DNA of 64,000 nucleotides from Lentinula raphanica. Its lineage: Eukaryota; Basidiomycota; Agaricomycetes; Agaricales; Omphalotaceae. Position 1 is the first letter of the stretch; each line of letters starts with the position of its first letter. A program made the translations under genes and the position numbers. The stretch spans positions 62,001 to 126,000 of the forward strand of contig JANVFP010000039.1 of NCBI GenBank assembly GCA_027919835.1. The letters run 5' to 3'. The notes beneath the pieces were generated by a model, which made no database searches, was not told where the DNA came from, and saw only the letters and a list, made by a program, of their open reading frames with translations. Shown here piece after piece: positions 22,401 to 30,821 of this stretch.

Positions 22401-25136
22401 TTGCAGGAAGACTCCGACACAGATGATGATGATGAAGCTGAACCCACTTCTGCAAATATTGTGGAAGTAGAGGAAATGGGTCCTGGGCGAGATGAAGATG
22501 ATGACACTGCTACAGAACAGGGTGAAGGCATGTCCAATGAGTTCTATTCCCAGTGCACAGAAGCAGACACATACTACTGTGATGACTGTGCATTGGAAGA
22601 AGAAATCTTTGGAAGAAATGAAAACATGGAAGATTTGGGCCCACACAATCAGGAATGTGAAGAAGATATGCAAAGCCCACAAGATCAGGGATATTTAGAG
22701 GAAACGGGCTATGACACGGACTCTTGCAGCCCATCAGATCATGAAGGGGAGATTAGCCTGGAGGAGGGAGTAATGTTATGAAGCATAACATGTACTTCCA
22801 AGCCCCCACAAATTTCTCAAATATTCCCAGCATATCCCCTGATTTTTCCTGATTTTCCTACCATTTTTCCAGTATTTTTCCAGCCTTTATTAATCCCTAA
22901 ACGGTCTTTACAAGCATTCTCTGCCAATGGCCGAGCCCTCGCCGAGCTGGCGCTTATTCGGCGTCTCGGCATCTAAACGTGGAATTGCCGTCCTTTTACT
23001 TTCTCCCACGGTTATCCCTTCTCATCGCTCTCTTCCCTCGACTTCTTCCTCTTCCTCTCAACGCCATAGGAACCTCGGGACAACGACTAGGACAACAAGG
23101 GACGATGGAGGGATAACATAGACGCTGAGGAACGACCTTAGAGGGCTGGAGACCGTGAGGACACGGTCTGCCAGCCAGTATCTTTACCGGTGCGTAATCC
23201 GTTCATAGAACGGATTACATCCACACTAACGAGGTGCCGCCATACCGATAGGGTCATCGTCGACTCGCGTCGACGTATCGTGACTTCCCTAGCCCTCCCG
23301 GATCTCCACACATCCAACAAGACCCGGCCTCACATGAAATCCCTCGGTTCCGCTTTGTCAACGTCACCCTCGTTCCCCCTTAGGACCTTCGTCATCTCAT
23401 TCCTGTCACCCTCGGCTCGTTTACTTTACACTTAGTCGTCGTTGGTGACGATACACATCCGGCAACCCATTTTTACTGTTACATCCTCGGCTCCGCCACA
23501 TCAAACTCGTTATCGCGCTCCCTTCTTTCCGTTCACCCTTCTTTCGGTTCGTCTACGTCAACGTCGGATCCTTTACACTCTGTTTGGTCATCTGGGATGA
23601 CGCTGAACGTCCCGGCAAAACATCATGTGCCGTCCAACTGGTAAACACCCCACTCGTGTCTTTTCCGGTTCTGTACGCGTCGTGTGGCCTCGTTCGGCCG
23701 CTCCTCTTTCGAGATTGGTCATCACCAATCCGTCTACGCGTATATCCTTCCGCCGAAACTCCTCATTGATTCTGTACACCCTGTTTGGCTTTCCCTCGCT
23801 TCGTTCGAGTCTTGTAGGTGTACCATCAGGCCAGGTTTGTTTCTTTTGACCCAGACGAGTCAAAGCGAGTCATGACGACTCCTCGTCTGGTGTTGTATGA
23901 TTCTTTTGTTTTGTTCTTACATCACATTTCTGCCACTCGTAAATGGCCGGATCGACGCGTACTCACGCCGATTCGTGTCATGACGAGTCACTTCTAATCA
24001 TAACGCGTCGTCGTTACATATTAACGACGCGTTTACACGTCCCGGCACTGGGACGTGTCATCACAATTATCATTGTGGTGACACGTCCTCAAGCCGACAT
24101 TTATTTCATACTACTTACCTTTTATATCTATTACCTACGAAATCCTATATAAACCCTATGTATCTCCTGTATCCGATCCCCAGATCGGTTATTCTCATAG
24201 GTTTCTCAATGGATATTGGCTCTTTTCCCTCTCTCTAAACTGGTGTATTATCAAGTGTAACAACAACAATCATCAACAATCCTTCTCAGTCCAGACGTTC
24301 GGTGTAGAACATCCCTGCTTAGCGGCTGTCTACGACGTTCGTTGGGACGAATTGCTCGTAGCCTCCGTCTGTGGTGCCGTCGAGGGTTAGAGCGTCGAGC
24401 ACCCTAACAGGTGTGTATTCTGCAGTGTATCTTTGCAAGAAACTGGCAATGACTTAGTGCCCTTATAGAACCAAAATATCCTCGCTACATCTCCGAACTC
24501 GCTACCTATATCAAGCAACCATTACTCAAAACATTAACTCAGCAATTTCTGTCCGAACAGTTGGATCGCTCTGACAACTCCAGCATATCCTCTCATACTT
24601 CCGACATTCATCTCCCCGAAATCATATCGAAAATCAACGTGTATCATTCTGCCACTGCTGTGTTCTTTGCACCGAGTGACCACTCCGGCATGCAAGGCAT
24701 GAAACGAGAGCGAATTCGGTCCACCCCGTCGTGGCGTGGGCACGAACGACGGGACTGTGTTCTTGTCACTATAGATGAGGATAAGCCTGGATTCAAAGGC
24801 TTAAGTACTGCGCGTGTTCTTCTTTTCTTTTCATTCAAGTATGAGGATACAACGTATTCTTGTGCACTTATACATTGGTTCAACACATATGGCCAACGAC
24901 CAGATCCCAAAACAGGTTTATGGATGGTGAGACCTGCTTTTTGGGATCAGGCACAACGGAAACCATGTCTTGCTGTTGTTCATCTTGACGCACTGGTTCG
25001 TGCCGTCCACCTTATTCCTGTCTTTGGTTCACAAGCGCTTCCCATTGAGCTGGAACATCATCAATCTCTCGACGTATTCAAAACTTTCTATGTAAACAAG
25101 TATGCCGATCATCATGCAAATGAAATATTGTTTTAA
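16428..25136 (+). CDS. Plavaka-family transposase, split by an LTR element in its last intron
   Basis: Exons 16428-16710, 16769-17298, 17352-17562, 17621-17849, 17897-18035, 18089-18361, 18412-18934 and 24469-25136 give 951 aa with consistent phases. The N terminus is a C2H2 zinc finger (CPVSGCIRTFKKAGDLTKH), typical of this family. The body has the family blocks VWYRDPDTVIANIL, KGAMIVPVILGADKT, HPLYLSIGNI, CPDGHYRRIVYDLAAFIADYPEQ, MLSPDLLHQIIKGCFKD and FHYRDVF-like IHYRDVF. The last exon ends with FYVNKYADHHANEI, a Plavaka C-terminal hallmark. The family is a CACTA-related DDE transposase common in Agaricomycetes and moves its own element in the nucleus. A 5,472-bp LTR element plus target duplication lies between exons 7 and 8. 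The coding exons themselves carry no stop or frameshift. Confidence 0.85.
18938..20573 (+). repeat. 5' LTR, 1636 bp
   Basis: It opens with the palindrome TGTTATGAAGCATAACA (18938-18954). TATATAAAC near 20309-20317 could be its TATA box, giving transcripts starting in the last about 230 bp. A run of inverted repeats lies at 20166-20250. Short internal frames of 60-90 codons are duplicated in the other LTR and are not believed to be genes. Confidence 0.9.
20667..22781 (+). CDS. internal ORF of the LTR element, Gag-like or novel protein
   Basis: This is a single frame of 704 aa from the ATG at 20667; an internal Met pair near residue 18 is an alternative start. The first about 260 residues are rich in Pro, Gln and Ser. 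A helical region follows at about 270-350 (ITIDLLAFRCRQLALMI-like, then RLQEDWIRLVIQLDMDRPLP and EFDKVVRQINTLYP), which could be a capsid-type multimer domain. A proline run (PPPPPEPPPS) lies near 515. The last about 130 residues are very acidic, with a Cys cluster (SQCTEADTYYCDDC). No CCHC zinc knuckle and no catalytic motif are visible. The frame extends 8 bases into the 3' LTR. A Gag role is inference from position only; the sequence was not recognised. Confidence 0.7.
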   Translation: MLIPFLGRRIQFDIFFSMMTQGVSNFNTSRRLPLVVEPMTFFQFGDETRPPVTISNRYLPEYARSSWNPEQVLGRQHRSQSPYPMMSMQPNTYITYPRQASPPNSPPVDHSGWQWQPPPSYLPTPYNHPTKSGVVPSHHDLKSRQMSVPSPQHALMSQPKKSGDAYMGWEYSLNIKKPSQTSLSPAQLTSYPLMTSPHDSRTAVPRAMQPLKQGATPLPPQSQSWPHISLPNKQAQSWAGRDLGNIGNQSVPAPKSSEVPILIKQTQSTVDAMEEVTIDLLAFRCRQLALMIRLQDHPERLQEDWIRLVIQLDMDRPLPLQRALQQDHVRLEFDKVVRQINTLYPDHQIPVRQKPAVAVFPRQNSDMSYNSSLQVETNIPTRLASQTVASALENKQDLNIPKPPVSVMQSLIETPTAQHTVPPRAMEPISDPGLVRKVDELGQQSYREWDQKGTQDWTTGNNQLVPHLEKSDYRYANVPRQGLVFSNDGGLRSHSWKYKDYNFGNPSIPMNSTRNMVPGPPPPPEPPPSFALSVSSSVDSHYQSAGSRSSSPYSRGYQWNSSTSPNRFIDNKLSTVVDLQEDSDTDDDDEAEPTSANIVEVEEMGPGRDEDDDTATEQGEGMSNEFYSQCTEADTYYCDDCALEEEIFGRNENMEDLGPHNQECEEDMQSPQDQGYLEETGYDTDSCSPSDHEGEISLEEGVML
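22774..24409 (+). repeat. 3' LTR, 1636 bp
   Basis: This is a copy of the repeat at 18938-20573, offset by exactly 3,836 bp along its whole length with no length change. The stop codon of the internal ORF (TGA at 22779-22781) lies inside it. Confidence 0.9.
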
Positions 25137-25299
25137 ATGATTCTCAATACTGTATGACTTCAAGTCTGATTCTCAGCCAGTGGTACTGTACAGTACCCAT
25201 ACTATGAGTCCACCAATTTCGAGTACAATCATCATGTGATTACAACAGTGCTTGACGAGCTACCGACACCAGTCTACCTCTTGAAAACACAACTACTGG

Positions 25300-25979
25300 A
25301 TGGCACCAAAAAAGCGGGGTAAACCCTCGCCCAGTTCTTCCTTGTCTCACTCTTTGCCTCCTCCCAATGGAATATCGACCGAATCACTGGCTTTGCCGGA
25401 GGCTAAAAAACCTCGATTGTCTTCTGCTGCCGCCGGTCCTGTCAAGTGTGTAGCTTTTCCAATGTACTCGTGAAACATGCTCATGCGTCTCCTTCTAATT
25501 TGTATCTCAGGCATGAAGAGAGCAATGCTGATGACATATTAGAATCTCAAACTGTTGACGACGTAACTGCGACTCCGAGTGCCATGCAAGAATCACAACG
25601 TGCGAGCATTTTGAATTGTTGCACTTCTGACCTACTACTAACCTAAATCACAGTCTCGTTACATCTTGCGCGTATAAGCAGCCTTGAGGCCAGGCTTCGA
25701 GAGTCCAAAACTCGCTTGGAGTATGTCTGTGGTCGACGGAATACATATTACACACAAGTCCTGAGGCTGAATGAGATTGTCACCGGATTGGAAGCCAAAC
25801 TCGAGACGCAGACAAAGCAGCGGGAAATCGAATCCGAGGCAAATACAAAACAGGTTCAGGATTTTGAACGTAGGGAGGAACAGATGAAATTGGAGATGCA
25901 GCGCTATGCCCATCGTGCTCAGGAGGCTAGTCGTGCTCTACAAGAGGTCGTCGCATTGCTCCAATCGGGTCTACAGTAG
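25300..25979 (+). CDS. coiled-coil protein of the Plavaka element
   Basis: Exons 25300-25445, 25511-25599 and 25654-25979 (introns 65 and 54 nt) give 186 aa. The N terminus is basic and Ser/Pro-rich (MAPKKRGKPSPSSS, later EAKKPRL), suiting a nuclear protein. The C-terminal about 110 residues form a long coiled coil with heptad-spaced Leu and many Glu/Arg/Gln (ISSLEARLRESKTRLEYV ... VTGLEAKLETQTKQREIE ... RREEQMKLEMQRYAHRAQ). It begins 163 bp after the transposase stop, on the same strand and inside the right inverted repeat. It is therefore probably a third transposon gene, perhaps an oligomerising partner. No homologous family is recognised. Confidence 0.7.
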
Positions 25980-26217
25980 CCTGTTCTCTTTAGTAGATCT
26001 AGTTGACCATAATCTTGTCAAACTCCTCGAAATTTCAGGTTTTTTGAACACCGTCTAATCACATATACTGGGTAATTGTATACTCTCTAATGATGTATAT
26101 TGACTGTGTAATGGCTATACTGACACTATGATACACTTGAAGACCGGTGAGTATGATCTCTGTATAAATGGGTATGAGTGTTATACGGTTATGCCCTTTA
26201 TACATGTTAGACATTTG

Positions 26218-26231
26218 GGAGTTTGCTGATG
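26218..26231 (-). repeat. right terminal inverted repeat of the Plavaka element
   Basis: GGAGTTTGCTGATG is the exact reverse complement of 13659-13672. Subterminal motifs TTTATACA and TCATAC occur several times inside both ends, as expected of CACTA-like elements with clustered binding sites. Confidence 0.7.
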
Positions 26232-26527
26232 TGTTCAAAATAAAATTTGGCCCAGCTGTTTCCCAGTGGTACCACATCTCTGGATGGAGCCATGAAATTC
26301 CCTTCCCTTGTTCTGTTCATATGAGTAGATGATCGATTAAGTATAAGGGCTCACATTTGTGCATACTGTGTAGTATTTAGTATTTACTATTCACTGTGAT
26401 TATTCCTGAAGTTTGAACAAAAGAAGACAATTACAAGCCTCTCTTGAAAGTACAACTCAACATACTTATATGTCATACTAGAAATAATAGTTCATTGAAT
26501 CATTACATTGGATTGATATTCAAAAAT

Positions 26528-28120
26528 CTACTCTGTCTCACAGTCTTGGTAATTCCAATGTGTCCAATTCCTATATGTGAATCTTGTCCAAGGAATATAA
26601 CACACATCCAACCCTTTCCTTGCAATTGACTCAAGGTGAATCTGTGTTTTTGGAGCAAGAGCTGACTTTGGACAATGCAGTTGCAATAACTTCAGGCCAT
26701 GCCCCATATGGGTTTCAGCAAGGTGAAACCGCGATTCAAGCATAGTACAAAGTGCACCATGATCTGGTACTGTGTAACCGGAGATGGTGAGTTGTTTCAG
26801 GAACGGGAAAATGTTGTCTCTTTGTGTGGTTTGAAAGTGCAAGCTTCCGTGCTTGACATCTGTAGGAAGTGCCAAGTTTTCCTCCCAAGTCAACATTTCC
26901 ATCACCCTTTGGAATTCATCCATATCCCACTTTGCATCTGTATGGTTCAAATGCAATTCCACTAATTCCTGATTGTTCTCTCCCATCTTTGACAAGGTTA
27001 CCATCAGTGGGATAAATTGTTCTGTACAGGGTGGCCGGTAAATAGATGAAGGAACCTGTATGAGAGTAACCTGTTTGAGCTTGAACCGAGAACGTTCAAA
27101 TAATAGTACAAGCTCCTCCTCCAATCCCTCAGTCCATAGCACATGCAGTTCTCGAAGTTCTGGGAGAATAAGGTATGATATAGGGGTGAACTTCACACCA
27201 TAGCGTGCTGAGAACAAGCGGATACAGGATACTTTTTTGACTTTGGGAAGGAGGACTGGTGGAACAGCATCAAGGGCAGGATCAAATGCAACACAAGTGT
27301 CAAAGTTGATGGTATGGAGGTTTGTGAATTCCTTCAATATCAGTATATGACGAGGATCAACACTGATATTGAACAGAGTGATCACTTGAACAGAGCTACC
27401 TCGCCAAAGGTCAAAGATGATGTTGCGTATGGGATGGCTTCCGCTCAGGACCAGTGTATGAAGGTGTGGAATACATCCTGGGACAAGAGTTTGTGCATCG
27501 AGGGCATCACTGGCAGTAATAGCTTTATTTCCCGCAGGCAGACAGAAAATCTGAAAGTCCAACTTTCTAAGATTCTGATAGAGTAGATGTCTCGTGAAGA
27601 ATCTCGCAATGATTGGATAGGGAACTGATATAGTGGCCGATGTCCAACGATGATGGTTCTCCAGAAGATACTGAAGACCTGAAGCTTTGATCACCCGATC
27701 CACGTTGTCAGCATCTGTAAAGAGAGACTCGCAATGTTGCTCTGCGTCAACATCGCGACTAGTGATCCCAAATTTAATAGAAATCGGGCATGGCGCGGTG
27801 AGCTTCAGAAACGTGCATAAGCGTGAATCGTCAGACAGAGGCGATAGAGATCCTATGTCTTCAGCTGCATATTCATAACGTAGAGAGAGCGTAGGAAGGA
27901 AGTATGATGACGTGTCGCAGACGCTTCGCCAAAGTTGACACACATATGGAGGGGAGAAATCAGTTGCGGAGGCATGAACATGCGTCAAAGGGTCTGATTT
28001 TTGGTAAGGGTTTGGATAAGAGGGTCGTTGCACGTAGTGACCATGATTGGAGATAGCACAAAAGTGTAGGCGGAATATCTTCTCAAGGATTTCTACGGGC
28101 AAGTTATGAATAGTGGACAT
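26528..28120 (-). CDS. F-box protein
   Basis: This is an intronless frame of 530 aa. The first residues MSTIHNLPVEILEKIFRLHF are an F-box start (LPxEIL..IF). The F-box continues to YVCQLWRSVCDTSSYFLPTLSLRY, the usual CxxWR..A/C end in Agaricomycete members. The rest is leucine-rich, with irregular LRR-like strands (LHTLVLSGSHP, ELRELHVLWTEGLEEEL, FLKQLTISGY). The expected role is substrate recognition in an SCF ubiquitin ligase through SKP1; the target is unknown. The family is large in mushrooms and often single-exon. It begins just outside the transposon's right end, with its 3' end facing it. Confidence 0.85.
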   Translation of the reverse strand: MSTIHNLPVEILEKIFRLHFCAISNHGHYVQRPSYPNPYQKSDPLTHVHASATDFSPPYVCQLWRSVCDTSSYFLPTLSLRYEYAAEDIGSLSPLSDDSRLCTFLKLTAPCPISIKFGITSRDVDAEQHCESLFTDADNVDRVIKASGLQYLLENHHRWTSATISVPYPIIARFFTRHLLYQNLRKLDFQIFCLPAGNKAITASDALDAQTLVPGCIPHLHTLVLSGSHPIRNIIFDLWRGSSVQVITLFNISVDPRHILILKEFTNLHTINFDTCVAFDPALDAVPPVLLPKVKKVSCIRLFSARYGVKFTPISYLILPELRELHVLWTEGLEEELVLLFERSRFKLKQVTLIQVPSSIYRPPCTEQFIPLMVTLSKMGENNQELVELHLNHTDAKWDMDEFQRVMEMLTWEENLALPTDVKHGSLHFQTTQRDNIFPFLKQLTISGYTVPDHGALCTMLESRFHLAETHMGHGLKLLQLHCPKSALAPKTQIHLESIARKGLDVCYIPWTRFTYRNWTHWNYQDCETE

Positions 28121-28348
28121 GGGAGTAGGAAGAGATGCAAACTTTCACAAATGGCTTCGATTTATACACATTGCAGATGGCACTGCCACTGGAGATTCTG
28201 TTCGAGCCGTCCGCGTGTATGTACAGAGCAGAGAATTAATGAATGTGTCACTGATCAATGGTCAACTAGTAGTACTGCCAACCGCAATTTTTTGTCCTCC
28301 GTCAGCAGTTGACAAATTCGAACTCGAACCTGGTAAGGTGGTAATAAC

Positions 28349-29796
28349 CTACAGCCAATCCTTTTTGTGAAGAATTTCTACCCGAGTGAGATCTACCCCA
28401 TATTTCTTCGCTTTCTCGATAATCCAATCATTAAGGGCAGCCATACGTTGATCGATAGGCCGCCCGAATCCAGCAAACCTTAGCCAATCAAGAAGCTCTC
28501 TCAGTTCTTGTCCACCATGGAGAGCTGCTAGATAATCGGGAGATACTTTGCCTATAGCCTATCAGTGATGAAATCAAAGCAGCGCCATCAGTACAAGCAT
28601 CGGACGAGGATACTAGGATGAATCAACACTCACCTCCTCAAACAACTCTCGCCGCTTCCCATACTCGAACCGCTCAGGAGACAATTGCAAAAGATTGCTA
28701 GACCAAAAACTCGTAGGAGTCATCTTCCCATCATACCTAATCCACTCCGGATACACCGCTGCAAGCAACGCAGGAACGGCCATCGTCAACTCCCAGTCCA
28801 CGATCCCATTAATCTTCGCACTCTCGGGGTCGACGATGATGTTCGACACCGATGGATCGTAATGATAGAGCTTCTTCGTCCCGAGGAGGCTTCCCTGGCC
28901 AGAACCGTTGGGTTTGAGATAATCTTCCACGGACGGGATCAGAACGGGGACGAGAACTTTGAGTTTGTGTAATATGGGAAGGAGATCAGGAAACCACCCG
29001 TCGGATTCCAACGATTCGGCAGAACTGAAGCCATCATGCATGTATGCCCAGAATCGGTGGGCAAGGAATGTGGCTGTTTCTTGACGGTACGCGCGCGCGC
29101 GAAGAATGTTTGGATCGACGGACTCAAGAGGGTCATATTGGAGCCTAATGCCGAACGCAGCCGGCATAGGATCGTGGTGGCAATGTTGATTTTCTTCGCT
29201 CAGTACAGAGGAGAGTGTTTCAGGAGTTGGGGTATCGAAGATGTGAGCATAGAGAGAGGCATATTGCTGGACGACGAGTTTCTGAGGAAACGTTATGATA
29301 GATCGAGAATCAGTAATCGTTCGGCATCGGAAGGAGCGTTATCACGTACCACATTATCCTCCCTAACCGCGCTACTCCAACGGCTCACAACAAAATGAAG
29401 CTTACCGCCAGGGATTCGTTCCAGTAGCATCCAAGGAGCGCCTATCACGCCTGGATCGGGTTCGACGTGATAGACAGTTGGCACGGGGATGCGATAAGTC
29501 TCGCGCAATGTCTTCAGGATGGTCGCGTGTGCAAGGACTCTGTCGCGAGTGACCTCCGTGGTTTCCTCGAGCTCTGGGTTGAAAACAAGAACGTTCTCGC
29601 ATCGGACGATGAACTGTTCGCCTCCTTCTAATTCTACTTCGAGAACCTGTATAAGGGGTCAATAAGGGCTAAGAGTCAACATGGGGATTCATACCGTAGG
29701 CTTGTGGTCATCCACTCGTTTGATCTGGATCACTGGTTTTCCACGTATCCGAGCGAGTTCCGTGGAGAGAGAGTCCTCGCGGATGGAGATGGACAT
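28349..29796 (-). CDS. aminoglycoside-phosphotransferase (APH) fold kinase-like protein
   Basis: Exons 29796-29695, 29646-29350, 29281-28634 and 28558-28349 give 418 aa. An in-frame Met 35 codons upstream (29901) is possible but less likely. Kinase-like motifs appear in order: a short N lobe, PWMLLERIPGG as hinge, LYHYDPSVSNIIVD as catalytic loop (HxDxxxxN with Asp as base), and INGIVDWELT as the Mg-binding Asp-Trp motif. This is the PF01636 layout. In fungi such proteins phosphorylate unknown small molecules or act as protein kinases; real antibiotic resistance is not implied. There is no signal peptide, so it is likely cytosolic. The F-box gene follows 228 bp downstream in the same direction with its own start. 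Confidence 0.85.
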
Positions 29797-30821
29797 CTCG
29801 CACGATGGTGACAGTGATAGATGGTGACAGTCGCAGTAGGAAAAGCGTAAGAATCGAGGGTCATCACAGGTCATCACTGGTATAAATCGATTGCTGACCA
29901 ATATTTTTGTGGGTCACTTGTGTAGTGTACCTCATCCGATTCCTACCTCATCGACCGGACGACCATGTTGAAATCCTGTTGAAATCTTCCTTGACGGACG
30001 AGCAAAGTTCGCCAGCAAAGGCCCAGCCCTCCCAGCCTGGTAAGTGTAGAGGTGTCATCCTACATCGGAAGTAGTTCATCATTCGAAGGTGATATGACCC
30101 AGAGCCTCGCGAGTCGCGCGCGATGGCGATGGGGAACGACTATATGTAGGAGACGTATTCGCGTCATAATGTCAGCTTTCCTTTTGTTCGCCAGTGGCCA
30201 CAGACCTCAACTCGCGGATACAGACTCGCTATCTTCACCTCTGACCCTCTCGAGCTTCATTTATTCTCCAATTCACTCATCCAAAATGCTCATATGGCGT
30301 GATGAGGTTGGAAGAGATCCTGAGTATCATAAGTATCCCTGGCTCGAGGTCAATCAAAGAAGTTGGGAAATGATCGCGTAGAGGCTAGGTCCTTAGTCGG
30401 CTGAGACCTGCAGCCTACAGGATTGCGTTCAAGGAAGCTGTTGAAAGTCGTATTTCGAGCTCGTTTTCACCGCGACTGGGTAGTAGAAGAGAATAAATGA
30501 TATCGGCGACGATTTTGATTCGTGATTCGTTGGTCAAATCTCGTTGTAGATGATTCATGAAGCTAACGTTCAAGCTCAAGTTCGAGGTCAAGTCAGACGG
30601 CCTTCACCTTCATCGACGCAAATTCGGCGTCTAACAAGCCGGGCGTGCCGAACAATTGACTTTTGTTCCTTTGCAGTGGACCACCATCATCCTCTCCCAT
30701 CCCGCTCACGAAACATCTCCTCCTCTTTCTCTAACGACAAATCACGGATCCTTACGACTGACGAAGAACTCACTTGAGCCTTTGGCCTCAACTTTAACCA
30801 GCGATACCCTCGTCGTCGTCG
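29797..30821. other. intergenic between divergent genes, nothing recognised
   Basis: This holds the upstream regions of the APH-fold gene (-) and the DUF4203 gene (+). A plus-strand frame at 30052-30381 ends in LIWRDEVGRDPEYHKYPWLE but has no family match. Confidence 0.4.

Larger units (their letters stand above)
18938..24409 (+). mobile_element. non-autonomous long-LTR retrotransposon nested in the Plavaka transposase gene
   Basis: Two direct repeats of 1,636 bp (18938-20573 and 22774-24409) flank a 2,200-bp internal region. Each repeat begins TGTTA and ends TAACA. GGTG stands immediately outside both ends (18934-18937 and 24410-24413), a 4-bp target duplication. A polypurine tract, GAGGAGGGAG, lies at 22761-22770 just before the 3' LTR. 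The internal region has one long frame and no protease, reverse transcriptase, RNase H or integrase motif in any frame, so movement would need proteins from another element. The two LTRs appear identical in every stretch compared, which points to a recent insertion. Confidence 0.9.
13659..26231 (+). mobile_element. Plavaka-type DNA transposon, three genes, with nested LTR element
   Basis: The 14-bp sequence CATCAGCAAACTCC at 13659-13672 recurs inverted at 26218-26231, with TG directly outside both ends (possible 2-bp target duplication). Inside each end the same subterminal pattern follows: ATGTATAA, a G-rich step, then GTATAA and TCATACC. Within these limits lie a DUF6532 gene on the minus strand, the Plavaka transposase and a coiled-coil gene on the plus strand. 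The flanking host genes stop just outside (13521 and 26528). The element is 12,573 bp, or about 7.1 kb without the LTR insertion. The transposase frame is intact across all eight exons, so only the nested insertion harms it. Confidence 0.8.
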
